Of a stretch of 64,000 bases of DNA, positions 12,901-24,363 are shown piece after piece (the stretch's first letter is position 1; every line of letters starts with the position of its first letter). The DNA comes from Phoronis australis (lineage: Eukaryota > Phoronida > Phoronidae), in assembly GCA_002633005.1 (NCBI GenBank), contig NMRA01000750.1, forward strand, positions 1-64,000. Direction: 5' to 3'. The position numbers and the translations under genes are program-made. The notes under the pieces were generated by a model. The model made no database searches. It saw only the letters and a list, made by a program, of their open reading frames with translations, and had not been told where the DNA came from.

Positions 12901-13633
12901 GCTGATCAGTACAACGAAGACTCTCGACATTGACGCACTGAATGGTTGAGGCAAATCTCTGGCATTTAGCGGATCTACCTCTATGGAGATGATTGGACAC
13001 TGAGACTTTGTCTCTCTGAGCATGCGCTAATTACTGATCTATAAACGTCTGCTTGATTCATCTTACTATTCCTGTTGCCAGTGAGCGTTCACTGTGTGCT
13101 GATGACGTAAATAAGCAACTCACTTGCCATTAGTCATTCTTGCAAAACACTCTCTGAAGGAACTGGATCAGTCTTAATTAGTCTGAGGATATATCAACCT
13201 TGGTAAGCCAACATTTGGCTTGTGTTGAAAATGTTGTGTTCAGCTGGCTACTTGTTAAGGGTGTTGGAGTTATTTCTGTTTTTGGTTTAAGTTTTAAGAC
13301 AATGCCTACGTCCTGTCCGTAGTCATTCGATTGTATTCTGGATTTCCTGTTGTACTTCTTTACCTATTTTATGCATTGAGGGAATTCCATTTCAAATTTT
13401 TGTACAAAAATGATGATATGTCTATGTCCTCAATAACATAGTTGAACTATACATTATTTGTTGCTCTGCTGTTAGTCTTTGAAAAATGACAATTTTGAAA
13501 TTATTCTTGTGCAAAAATGATTGAAGGATTACATTGTGTTGTACAAACTTCTTTCCAGTTTTTGTCATTCTTTAACATAGGAATGCATTTCAGGACTGGA
13601 TGCTTAGCACAGCGTCAACTTGCCAAATAGGAC
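9935..13633. other. Non-coding stretch, no gene recognised
   Basis: Three overlapping open frames at 10492-10798 cover the same 300 bases on both strands but show no domain and no shared codon signal. The phrase AATAATTGCC around 11730 recurs near 24580, suggesting fragments of a diffuse repeat. Nothing else was supported. Confidence 0.45.
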
Positions 13634-14046
13634 CTGCTAAAATTCCCAGGTTGCCATACAAGGAAACCGTGTATGGGTTATTGCAAGTCTTGGTGCATAC
13701 AAGCGACACTCAGTTGGCAAGAGATGAAAATGAAATACACAAAATATCCGACGTGAAAAACCGTCAAACTTAGCAAATGTTCATCGGTAGACCAAGATCG
13801 TGGTTGTGGCATGGTTTCTTTAGTGCAACAAAGAGTGTTGCATGTTTGGCAGCGACCGTTTTCCTCTTCTAGGGCCCAATATGTCACACACACAGAAGCA
13901 CAAGATTGTCACGCATTACCTGTGGATGACTCAAAAGCGGGCCCCTTTGATTTTTGCGAAACGATTCCGACTTCGGTCTTTTTACTTCTTGTAGTATATT
14001 TACTGCATGCTTGGATGTGTCCGTATTGACCTGGGATTTTCACCGG
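13634..14046. repeat. Possible inverted-terminus element; inner part also found at about 28820-28890
   Basis: AAAATTCCCAGGTTGCC at 13638 is partly mirrored by GACCTGGGATTTT ending at 14040. The inner run around 13950-14010 (phrases GCGAAACGATTCCGACTTC and CTTCTTGTAGT) is clearly related to 28825-28875 (GCCAAACAATCCCGACTTC, CTTCCTGTTGTAGT). The pairing of the two ends is weak, so the limits are uncertain. Confidence 0.4.
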
Positions 14047-16539
14047 GTTGCCTGTCGAAATCTGAGATCTCAGTGGCAACAAATGAAACCCTGCATTTCA
14101 AATATACGTTAATGCATTGTTTCTGTCTGCTTTCTTCCCAGTTGGACTGTTGTCGACCTTTTGGCAATTGTCATGAAATATGATTATGAGCTTTCCCATG
14201 AAGGCTAATTTTATTCATTTGGTTGTTGTGGTAACATGATATTCCAAGCAATATGTCGCATTTTTTCTGGAAATCCCAATTACTGTGTCCTTGTCACTTG
14301 GGCTGACTGCCAATTGTGCAGTCCTTGGAAATATGTAGTTTGCAAAGTCAGTATTCTGTGAGTGCAGAGTGTGAATTGGATGTATTCTGTTTATTTGATT
14401 TTTGCGGTATATCATGCTTTCGTCTGCAGTTGATTATAAATTATTTTCATCTGCATGTAAGGTTTTACAAAGTTTGACAGGTATTATGTATGAGTTTGAT
14501 TTGAATTCTAGAAAGGAAATGATCTTTTAACATAGCCAAGTTCTCCCAGCCACTATAATAGTTTCTCACTAGATAATACCTGCTGATAATAAATTAATCA
14601 AGTGGTCTCATGTCATGAAGAATATAGTGTTTATTTCAGTTTTGAAAAGTGTTATTGAAGGTTTCAGTATGGTCCATAGCATGTGTTCGCAGTGGGCATT
14701 GCTGTATAATAAAGAATGGCAAGAAATTACTTTTTTGGTGGTTGTGACAACTTAGTCATACTCTTCACTTTTCGGAGGGACAGAAGCGTAGATATGGCAC
14801 AAGTTTGTACAAAAAAGCGTGTGGTGGACATGACACGCTCATGTCCATGAAACTTTCAATTTGACTTGGGTTTTCTTCTATTTTCGTGTTGTTGGGATAT
14901 TTAATTCACAATTGTGATATGCAGTGCTAAGAAAAATGGTGTAATGATACTGACAGTGTAGTCACTTGTCAAAACAATGAGGTTTTAAGCACTTTAAAGC
15001 TTCGTCTTAGGCTCCACTATTATGTCTGAAAAACAATTTTACCTCTCCAAGATATCTCATAATATGTATAACTGCTGGTTGCGCAGATAATTTATTTCTG
15101 TGACATGCTGATAATTCCTTGTCAAAAATGTTATTCTGTAATGTGAATTGGAAGCGTAAGTGAAAATTTCCGACTTGAGTGTGAAGTCAGTTTTCACGAA
15201 ACAGTCTCTCGATCAATGCAAATCAAGTCAGAGCAAGAGTGTCTCCCATTGTAAGTGGATGTTCACTTGAAAGTTCGCGTTCAAGCATCCACTGTGGATA
15301 GATTGATGAAGTCTATATTTGGCTGGGACAGCTAAGTTTGGCCATCTGATAACTGTAACCTGCTACTTGAACTTTTTAACTTGATCTTTTGTCTGAGGAC
15401 TTAGAACTGGCGCAAGCTAAGGACTTGTATCTGGAGTATGTGCCATATGTCTCATCCATATAGTTCAGTTGAAAACTGGTACTTTTTTCGGTTGAGTTCA
15501 TTTCATGTTGAGCGGTACGTTTAGCTGATACTACGTGGGTTGCGTTTCGTTTCCGTTCTAGTTCACTTCACTTCATTCACAGATTATTTTGGCCAGGTTT
15601 GTATTTTGCTGCCACAAATGTGAGAATGTAATTTTTCGTTCATTTTAGTAAAAATAAGGCTGACTACCTTGAGCTACAAATAATCAAAATCTTGATTTTT
15701 CTCAGAGGTTACTTTTCGATAAATTCGAAGAAATAAAATCGTACTTTTCTACTGAAATGCGCTAAACTGGTGAAGAGTCACTGTAATTATCTAAAAGGTT
15801 TGTAATTATAGCCAGTGCAACATCTGAAGGGATACGAGTTTAGAATCATTAATAATACGATCATATCATTTGTATCCACTATCACGAGTGAAAAGTGTGT
15901 TACGTGAACCTGAGATCCAGGCTACATTATAGTGAGAGTAATAAGAGTTCTTGAGGTACATTAAGAATTAGATTATTCCTGTTGGTTGAGAATAATGATT
16001 GATCAGCAATACGTCCGCCATCTCTGTTCTTGGCCAATGTGCTTGCTGTCATGCTGTGTTGAAAGTTTGCTTAACAATTTTCTGCGTGAGCGTGAGCGTT
16101 GCGTGTCACCAGTTACACACTTGGGTGGTCACTTCCTGTGAAAATCTAAAGCAAGTTTCCTTGGTTGAGGCTGATGGAAGTCATCCCCATGGTGTGTCTT
16201 GTGAAATGTACAGCTACACTTCTCTTGGTTGATTTTCCACATCCTTTATTGCCTGCGAATACCAGATGCATTCGAAATCCAACCTTGTTTGCTGTCTATG
16301 AGCACTGGCTGGAAGTCAGTCCGGCCCTACTTTATAGTGCCGTCCACACAAAGACTTATCCTGGAAGAAGTTACTCCTGTAACTAGTTGTGGCTAGGTTT
16401 GAGGGCTGTGTGGATGGTATTTAAACTTAGCACAACTTGCCTCACTTGTCACAATTTACTCCACATTATCGGGTGAGGTAACTTGTGTGGGACACGTGTA
16501 ATCGCTGTGACCGCAAAAATGGGGTCACAAGTAATTATC
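14047..16539. other. Non-coding stretch, nothing recognised
   Basis: AT-rich sequence with short frames only. I see no repeat, RNA gene or exon here. Confidence 0.45.
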
Positions 16540-16672
16540 AGCCGCGGTTACATACAAATGGGGTTTCTTTTGCGCGCCGCACTTGCATTAGGCGGTCATT
16601 GCCGCGCACGGAAAGACGACTTCCGCCTTACCCTAGTTACTGGATGTGTGCGTGTGGATGCTCCAATCAAAA
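16540..16672 (+). promoter_or_regulatory. CpG-rich patch ending at a GTGAGT donor: candidate APC promoter / non-coding first exon
   Basis: The patch at 16550-16625 is much richer in CpG than its surroundings (GCGCGCCGC, CATTGCCGCGCACGG) and holds an ETS-type site (CGGAAGT on the minus strand, around 16619-16627). A consensus splice donor, GTGAGT, follows at 16673. The ATG exon has a good acceptor 12 bases before its start codon, so an upstream non-coding exon must exist, and this is the best candidate I can see. It is inference only: other donors exist, and the true exon may lie outside the window. Confidence 0.2.
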
Positions 16673-17250
16673 GTGAGTTAAGTTGCACTATTGCAGATTT
16701 TTTCTGGGGTAGGCTGTGTGCGGACGAGACTTGTATCATGAGAGTTGGTTTAAAGAATGAGCGTTAAGCACCTGAGTTGAAGTTTGGTAGTTGTTATCGG
16801 TATATACATTGTGTGCTGCGTTGATGCGTGGCTGCATATTGTCATGCTATATCTCTTATTTACCCGTTCCATTTCGTAGCCACAACAGAAGAAGCCAAAA
16901 TGCCCTCGGCATGATATTTTTAGGCGGTAGACATTTTCTCCTTGCGATATCCTACATTGCTTTTCATTTTGGTGTGCTGGCAAGTACTTGCATGTATTCC
17001 AGTGGCTTGTTTGCGACAGACAAAAACTAATGCATGCGAATCCAGAGAAGAGATGGCATTGTGTTTACTAGGTTTCCTTGTATCCATTTTGCTTCTGTCT
17101 TTCAGCATGATATATGAAGTAGTTGTCAAGCCTGAACTAATTATTATCTGACTCTCTATTACAATGGTGGTAATCATATCTTACTGACATTTGTTTTCTG
17201 TTAACTTGTTATCACCAATGCCCCAGTCTTTCTGTGTGCAACTATGCCTT

Positions 17251-17652
17251 CTGGGTCCGGTCTCCAATCTTTTTACTCGAAATGGAACTCGAAATTAGGT
17301 TTGGCATTTTCTACTCTACTTTTTGGCGAACTCAAGATAAGTGTCTATTATTCTATGCTCGAGTACACAATAACTTACATAGATAATTTATTGCCCTCAG
17401 TTCACAGTTTGTAAACCCAATATTAAAGCAATAAGTTCGAGTTTGAACTCGAAATTTCGAGTTTTTACTCGAGTTTGTAGCAAGAATATAAGGGTCTTCA
17501 AGGGCAAACTAGAAACTCCTATGCATAAACTATAATGTATTCGAGCACAGTCTGATAACCAATTATCTTAAGTTCGAACAAAAGGAGCAGAGAAATTGCC
17601 AAAAATAGTTTCGAGTTAGTTTCGAGTACAAAGATTAGAGACCGGGCCCTGG
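17251..17652. mobile_element. Foldback (palindromic) element, copy A, about 400 bp
   Basis: The element reads almost the same on both strands. The left end TGGGTCCGGTCTCCAATCTT is mirrored by AAGATTAGAGACCGGGCCCT at the right. The arms continue to match for roughly 150-190 bases (ACTCGAA motifs, TTTGGCA, CTCAAGATAAGTG against its mirror). The centre is made of short ACTCGAA/TTCGAGT inversions near 17440-17475. No coding capacity. Copy B lies at 22465-22868. Confidence 0.85.
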
Positions 17653-17686
17653 CTTTCTAATTGACACCAGTTCTGAGGGAATATTT

Positions 17687-18213
17687 AAGGTTATGTTGGA
17701 CCTTGTCCACTAGTTTGTGTATTGAGCCAAATATCTAAAAACTATAGGTTTTAACTTGTGAAGACTATGCGTTTTCTGAAAGTGGAAAGCTGGTAGAATT
17801 TAGCTTCAACATTTTACCAGTCTGACATTAATTAAGACACGTGACCATATGTTTTTGGTAAAATTACCAAAAAAGAAAAATAATTGTTAGCAAAACAACG
17901 GTATGACCAAGTCCATTTCCTATAATTGTTCAGGACATAATATCAAAAACAATTACAGTTTTCCAAATTATTGTTTCAGTTTCGTTTCATGCAGTTTTTG
18001 AATTTTTTTCACAAAAATTGTAGGAATTCCTATCTCTAGGTAGACCCTCGTGCAAAGATGAAGAATTTTAAAATAATTCCTAATAGCATTTTAGAGAATA
18101 GTGCCTAAAGCATAGTACCTGAAACTTTCACTTGAAATTGATCACCATTTCTGAGATATAATGTTCCGAAGTCAACCAAATTTGGACATTTTTCTAGGCT
18201 CCTGCCCAACCTT
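17687..18213 (-). mobile_element. MITE of the AAGGTTATGTAGGACC family, copy 1 (527 bp)
   Basis: The left end AAGGTTATGTTGGACCTTG matches, inverted, the right end of the copy at 50673-51060. The right end GGCTCCTGCCCAACCTT is its imperfect mirror. Internally ATATCTCAGAAATGGTGATC (minus strand) matches the other copies. TTAA is present at both edges of this copy, but not consistently in the others. It lies 34 bases after foldback copy A. Confidence 0.75.
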
Positions 18214-18336
18214 AACAATTGCGTACTTCATTCTGACAAAATGTGAGTTTTAGCAAAATTTCACGAGTTCCGCAAATATGATTACAGTAGTTGCATATTA
18301 GAACTAAAAGTATTCCGTGAAGGTAAGTGCGTGTTC

Positions 18337-18764
18337 AGGTTATGGGACCCCAGGAAAATGACCAAATTTGGCCAACTTCAGAACATCATATCACAGAAAT
18401 GGCTGATTGGTTTCAAATTCAGCTTTCATACGCTATGCTTTATGCACTTTTCTCGAAACCACCAATTATGCATGAGAGGCTGTATAAATAGGAATTTTTG
18501 GTTCACATGCAAAACTCTAAAGTTGTATAAAATGAAAACGAAATGATGATTTTGAAAACTGTAACAGCGTTTTTGAGATAACATTTTGAAGATTTATTGC
18601 AAATGAAGTTAGGCCATGTTATCGATATCTTTGTTTTGCAATTAGTAATCTTACTTTGTACTAAATTTATTAAAAACATGGTCAAGTGACCTAGTTTATG
18701 GCAGATTTGTAAAAAAGTAACAAAAAATTAATTCTAACTTGTCGAAAAGGTCCCAAATAACCTT
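18337..18764 (+). mobile_element. MITE of the AAGGTTATGTAGGACC family, copy 2 (428 bp)
   Basis: Starts AGGTTATGGGACCCC and ends GGTCCCAAATAACCTT, an imperfect inverted pair. The internal run ATCATATCACAGAAATGGCT is shared with copies at 17687-18213 and 50673-51060. The frame across it (18331-18546) is incidental. Confidence 0.75.
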
Positions 18765-21700
18765 AAGTTAAAGTGGTTAGTTTGCCATTTTTGATCTTGT
18801 TCCTGTCAACCATTCTTGTCTGGACACAGCTCTTGGGATCAGGGATTAAGCATTCATCAGTAGACCCTCCTGGAGGCACTGTTACATGAAATATGCATCT
18901 TCTATTGATTACTACACTGTCTCATTGGTTTTTGTCTAGTTAATATGGGAGCAATAAATCATGAGTCTTGCTGGACATTCCATGTCATCATCCTTGCATC
19001 AACAGACCCAATCTCATGTAAAGACTTTTGTTCACTGGTCTCTTTGTGTCAGGGGAAGGTATCTTCTTCACCAAAGGACATCCAGCCATTGATCTTGTTT
19101 ATTCCTTTCATAGCTGCTCAGGTTAATGTTGCAAATATTCCTATTGTTTGCATTGAACACCTGAATGGTTCTGAAACAGTGACTGTTTGTGAATTGTTGC
19201 TTTTAGGCAACATGCTCCCTTGCTCTTGTGTAGAGATGTGTTTTGAAGCGGTTTTAACGAATCTTAATTTGCTAAGGTAGAGCTATTGTACCATTTTGTT
19301 CAGGAACTTACAATTCAAGCTTTCTCGTGGTTCTATCTGTCTACGAAGAGTCTTTGACACAGGAGGTATTTCAGTGTGAAATCTTATCTCTGTCAATGTT
19401 GCTATTTCCAGTGGAGGGTTTTATCGCAGATGCCTTGTTTGAACTTAGTTATCTATTTTTATAGCATGGGGTTAGAATGTAAGTTCAAATGTTTTCTTTG
19501 TTGCTGCTGGTTGAGATATCCGCAAATTTAAGACATAGTTGGGTAATCAAGGCAGTGTAGGTTGCGAAGGGTCTCTGGTTTTGTTACTGTGGCTGGATCT
19601 TTAGTGTTTAAGTCATATCTGGAGTGTAGAGATTATCAGGTGTGTTCGCAACACTTTCAATTTGTAAAGTACAAGTATTCAGACAACATGGTCCGGAATT
19701 CCCATTCATGGCGGCTGGGCAGACACCAAATTCATCATCAAATCGGGTTTTCCTCGTGACCATGAATGACGGGGAATTAATAGAAAAGTTAGTTAGACAG
19801 CTAAGTTACTGTAATAATGTTGTCCCGACTCCTGATAATAGTCATTTCTTGTCGTTTTTACTCTTAACGGAATTGGCCATCAGGATAGGGGAAACACGGT
19901 ATTTTCGTCTGATTACTTTTATCTTGTGCCTTAGTATTCTTCTGTAGGAAGATTGCCTATATGAGTTTTAAAGATCTTATAGTAGACTGTTCGGAATAAA
20001 ATTGAAAAGTTACTGGGTAAAAAATCTCCAGTTAGCTGGTATAGTTTCTTATCTTTGGGACACCACAATTCGTGATTCTGAATATTTCCAAAATCTCTGA
20101 CATTGAATATTTGCATCACCAGAATCTGAAAACAGACTAGGCAATTCAAAAACATCTTCCCGATGCACCGTTTTCATGAGTCGGTATAGAACGTAATATT
20201 GAGGTGAAGGATCGTTTGCCGCAAATCTTAATTCTAAAATTTGATACAGGCCTTGACTTTGAACAAAAGAAATAATTTTTCACTGTCCAATCTCGAGAAT
20301 TTTTACCGTAATTGTGATTTCATGTGGTATTCTCTCGTCTTGATTTGATATTCTGTATTCGTGACTGGAGAAGATGTGTAAATAAATTGTCCGAATCATC
20401 TTTGTTTGAAAGTTGCCTTCCTGCCCATGAGATGTTATTAACGAAACAAGTCCCAGTGGTACTGTGTTAATGGTTAAATTAATTATCTAGGAATAGGGAG
20501 TTACCTTGTGCATGAGAGAACATGTTTCTGCTTGAATGATCAATGCTGACTGAATGTAATTTCATTTTGGAGTGGTGGCAGTGGTGAAGTGTCTAACCTT
20601 TTTGTATCAGGCTTTTGGGGTCACAATTGCAAAATGCCTGAGGGCTGTCTACAGTCTTGACAAAAGTAAGTTGGTTGTGGCATGCTTGTCAGTTGTGAAT
20701 TTGTGGCTAACCAGTGTTCTCTGCTATAGAATAATCCTATTGGATGGCAATCAGGAAAGATTCAAAAATGTGTGTTCATTCTTTGGTGGGTTTGTATCTT
20801 AAGTCTAGCAATCAATAGAATGAACTAATTTGTTTAACAATTCACCAATTTCTCATGACTTTAAACACGCTTTGTTTTCCAACTCCAAGCAGGTGAGTCA
20901 AACTAGAAGCTGCAAAACCCAAAGTTGTTACTGCGCCGTGTCAAAGGAATTGTGGAGAACAGTGGGTACCATGAGAAATTGAGAATTAAAATTTTTTGTC
21001 ACGTGTAATGAAATGAATCTATCTATGATTGTTTTGTGTGCACAGAGCTAATACAAACTTCGGTTTGGTAATTTCGCTGGCGGAAGGAGTTATCATTCAT
21101 TCCTTGATGGGTTGTACTGAAATGAAATTGGTGACTGAACTTCGATCATGTCTAATAAATGAAATTATAATCCTAGGAAATAGATTTCTGATGAAGATTT
21201 GCTGAGAATATTCAGCACATGACAGGATATTGAGGCAGCGCAAAGGATGTGGTGGTTTTTCTGGATGGCTTTTGATATTTTGTGTGGTTATGATATCCAG
21301 TTGTCAGGATCAATATCAAGGATATCCCTTGAGGTTGAGGCGAAGTGCAAACAATGAAGAGCATGTTTTATGTCTTAATTTTGATGCTGTGTGGTCGAAG
21401 TCTTGTTGACATAACAGGCTTATAGGTGTAAAGATGATTCATTATTTAGGAGAGCATGTTTTATAGTGATTGGTGCTTTGGAGAATGACAGGTTTGTGTG
21501 CTGACACTTTGCTGTAGCAAACTTTGTATTCATTTTTCTTGCCTGTCCATACTTTAGAGTAGATTTATCTTTTTCAAGAATACATGGTAATAATTCTACC
21601 ATAACCGAGTCTTGTGCTAGACTTGGTCAGAGATCATGTCAGGCATTTTATATCCAGGCTTACTAATGGTATATCCCTCCAATGAATAACCAATGTATAT

Positions 21701-22464
21701 ATTACAAATTATAGCCGGACATGAACTGTGTCATGTGTTAAATACTCTCCGATGCCACAGTCTGTTATAAGTTTTTGTTGAACTGTGAATTAATTGAGAA
21801 AATATGATGGTTGAGCCAATGAGTTTATGCATAGAAGCGAATAGAGTTTTCTGTAGTGCTGTTTTTGTGTGTAGGGTGAAGTGATGAATGTTTGACTATG
21901 GACATAAATAGCTGTTCTCTGCAGAGAATTTTATTTCTGAAGTAAAATTGTGACGAATGGTTATAAAAAGCACCAGCACATTTTTAGTTTTAAAAGTACT
22001 CTTGTAAGAAGTGGGAATCTGTGAAAAACATAATGTTTACCTTCTCATATACCTGATTAGATTTGAAATTTGAATGGTTCTTACTCTACCAGCTTATGTG
22101 CTCCCAATAATTTTTGTCTCCCTAGATCACATCTGTTATTGTTTTTGACATGAAACTGTGGTATGTTTGTTGTTGGCATTCTGGTTGTGGTCTTTCATGT
22201 TATTGAATAAGTGAAGATTGGTTGTGTCTTGTTGTGGGCATTGGTTACAGAGTCAGACCTCAGTCTCAAGTGTTGCCAATAACATGAGTTAGTGTCATCC
22301 ATGTAGGAAATGTGTGTTAACACAAGTACTTTAGCTGAATATCTATTCAACCTGAAGGACCTACTGGAAGTGGTTTTGAATCGAATAAACCTAAACCTAC
22401 CATGTAAGTGCACAGTAAAATCGATTAAACTCAGATGGCAAAGTGATGTATTCGTACGCATGTC
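18765..22464. other. Non-coding stretch, no gene recognised
   Basis: The longest frame, 18945-19280 (111 codons, plus), is cysteine- and leucine-rich but matches nothing I know and has no partner exon. I see no structured repeat or RNA gene. Confidence 0.45.
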
Positions 22465-22868
22465 TTGGGCCCGGAATCTTATCTTTGTACTCAAAATAGA
22501 ACTCGAAATTATGTTTGGCATTTTTTACTGTACTTTTGTGCTAACTCAAGATAAGTGTCTAGTATTCTATGCTCGAGTACATAATGACTTGTGGATAATT
22601 TTTTAGTCCTAGTTTTCAGTTGATAAACCCAACATTAAAGCTAAAAGTTAGAGTTTGAACTCAAAATTTTGAGTTTTTACTCGAGTTTGTAGCATGAATA
22701 CTGGGTCATCAAGTGCAGACTTGGACTAGAAACGCATATGTGTGAACAATAATATATTCGAGCATAGTCTAATAACCACTTATCTTGAGTTCGCACAAAA
22801 GTAGCAGAGAAATTGCCAAAAATAATTTCGAGTTCCTTTTGAGTACAAAGATTAAATTCCTGGCCCAT
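22465..22868. mobile_element. Foldback (palindromic) element, copy B, about 400 bp
   Basis: Matches copy A (17251-17652) along its whole length with substitutions. It has end motifs GGGCCCGGAATCTTATCTTT and, inverted, GGGCCAGGAATTTAATCTTT, then GAACTCGAAATTA and a long mirrored arm. Because both arms carry the same stop-free stretch, short frames on each strand look alike; they are not genes. Confidence 0.85.
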
Positions 22869-24028
22869 ATCTGGGTTTCTGTATCTACTTTTGTCTAAAA
22901 TTGTCGCAAAACCTTAGCCTTCCTTTCTATCACCCTATTGTCATCTTGGGATTCCATGAAGAACAAAAACTTCAATAAGTAAACCGTTAAACTGAATTCA
23001 TCCTCTTTGCTGAATAGAACCTGCAACTCCTGTGGTTGCAGCCCAATACTCTGCTGTCAAGCAAAACCCCACGCAATTAAGGGCAGAGAATTTTGTAGCA
23101 TATTTCACTATTACGGTCACTATAGTCTTGATTTCAGTGAATGTCTGATAGACAAGAGCAAGAATTGACAGTTTGAAATTAAATTACCAAAGCAATAATG
23201 GATTTTGTTGTTTTATAGCTGTTGTCAAAGCTAATAATTCAAGAGGTCTGTCTCATACCACAATAATGCAGAAATGCCTTTGATTGCTATAAAACTGATC
23301 ATGCCGCTTTAATGAGGAAGGGATGCAGATAAATCGATTCAATGTAATTCCATTAAAAAAGAAAGTCGATTCCAAACTGTAAGTGTAAATTTTGCCAGGC
23401 CTAGTCATTGTTCTGTTCTACAAAGCAGCATTGTACCCTAAGTGGCTCTCCACAACAGGAGGCTATCAGTTCAAACCATTGATAGTGGAACTCAACTATA
23501 TTACTGATAGCCAGGGTCAGTGATAGCTGCTCTCTTGCCCACTATTCTACCATCTGTTCCTGTCAGTCAGGCATGAGGTCAGGGGTCGGGTTGGAGTGTC
23601 CTTATGATGTCTGTTTTATGGTCTTGTAGTTCTGTACCTTGGCAAAGGTTCAACTTTGACTATTTCGGGTTAGGAAAGAACGACTGCTCATGGAGACTTT
23701 CTTATCTTCATGTGGGGGACAATTGCTGAATCATGTTCGCCCAAGAGGTTTTTGAATCGCGCAAGAAGCATTGTTTTAGCCAATTTGTGAATTGGGTATT
23801 GCGGCTCAAATTTCCCCTAGTTTATCGTTTCTTAGAAGAGGCTGTTTCCCAGTTGCTGCCGAAATTTATTTTGACTAAATAATTGACAATGTAATTAACG
23901 ATAGTTGTCGCAGTTGCTTATAAGTTGGTTGCCGTCACAGAAAAATTTGATGTTCTCAAAGATGGAGTCATAATTTTGATGCGGTACAAACTTTCCAAAC
24001 CATTTATCATCTGTCCTTTCTCTTCTAG
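22869..24028. other. End of the region before the APC start-codon exon
   Basis: No gene or repeat recognised. The last 20 bases form a pyrimidine-rich tract ending CTTTCTCTTCTAG, a good splice acceptor at 24027-24028. This piece is therefore most simply the end of a 5' UTR intron of APC. Confidence 0.6.
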
Positions 24029-24040
24029 GGTAGTGGCACC
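24029..24040 (+). other. APC: 5' UTR part of the APC start-codon exon
   Basis: GGTAGTGGCACC lies between the acceptor AG and the ATG. The ACC before the ATG gives a favourable initiation context (A at -3). The frame stays open across these 12 bases, so the start is chosen from similarity with human APC, whose protein also begins just before SYDQL (here SYDEL). Confidence 0.75.
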
Positions 24041-24260
24041 ATGTCACACTCTTACGACGAGCTCATCCGCCAGGTGGCGTCACTGAAGTCCGAAAATTGC
24101 AAGCTGCGGCAGGAACTGCAGGACAACTCGTCACATCTCACCAAGCTTGAGAATGAAGCTTCGAACATGAAGAATGCCCTCACACAGCTGCACGACTCCA
24201 TGCAGGATGACCTTGATCTTGGTAGTGAGGAGAACAGAACCCTTGACCACAACTCAAATG
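24041..24260 (+). CDS. APC: APC coding exon 1: N-terminal dimerisation coiled coil
   Basis: The exon encodes residues 1-73 plus the first base of codon 74 (phase 1) and ends AATG|GTTAGT. The protein starts MSHSYDELIRQVASLK and contains LRQELQDNSSHLTKLE and EASNMKNALTQLHDS. These align almost without gaps with the start of human APC (SYDQLLKQV, LRQELEDNSNHLTKLE, EASNMKEVL). In human APC residues 1-55 form a parallel dimeric coiled coil. The leucine, isoleucine and valine heptad positions (L8, V12, L15, L22, L26) are kept. The exon is 220 nt, exactly the sum of human coding exons 2 (135 nt) and 3 (85 nt), so the human intron after codon 45 is absent. After DDLDLGSEE the sequence diverges, as in other animals. 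A minus-strand frame across the exon is a shadow. Confidence 0.97.
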
Positions 24261-24330
24261 GTTAGTGGAATAGATTGAGTATCGCTTTTACAGGGTAGGG
24301 AAACAATCCAACGCTGGACATGTAAATAAT

Positions 24331-24363
24331 CTTGGCAATCAACTTGGCAATCAACTTGGCAAT
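24331..24363. repeat. 12-bp tandem repeat, nearly 3 units
   Basis: CTTGGCAATCAA occurs twice in a row and is followed by CTTGGCAAT. It lies 70 bases after the exon 1 donor. Probably simple slippage. Confidence 0.85.

Noticed and set aside
18945-19280. 111-codon plus-strand frame
   Set aside because: No domain, no neighbouring exon, and long frames are expected occasionally in 64 kb on six frames.
24052-24252. Minus-strand 66-codon frame
   Set aside because: It is the shadow of APC exon 1 on the opposite strand.
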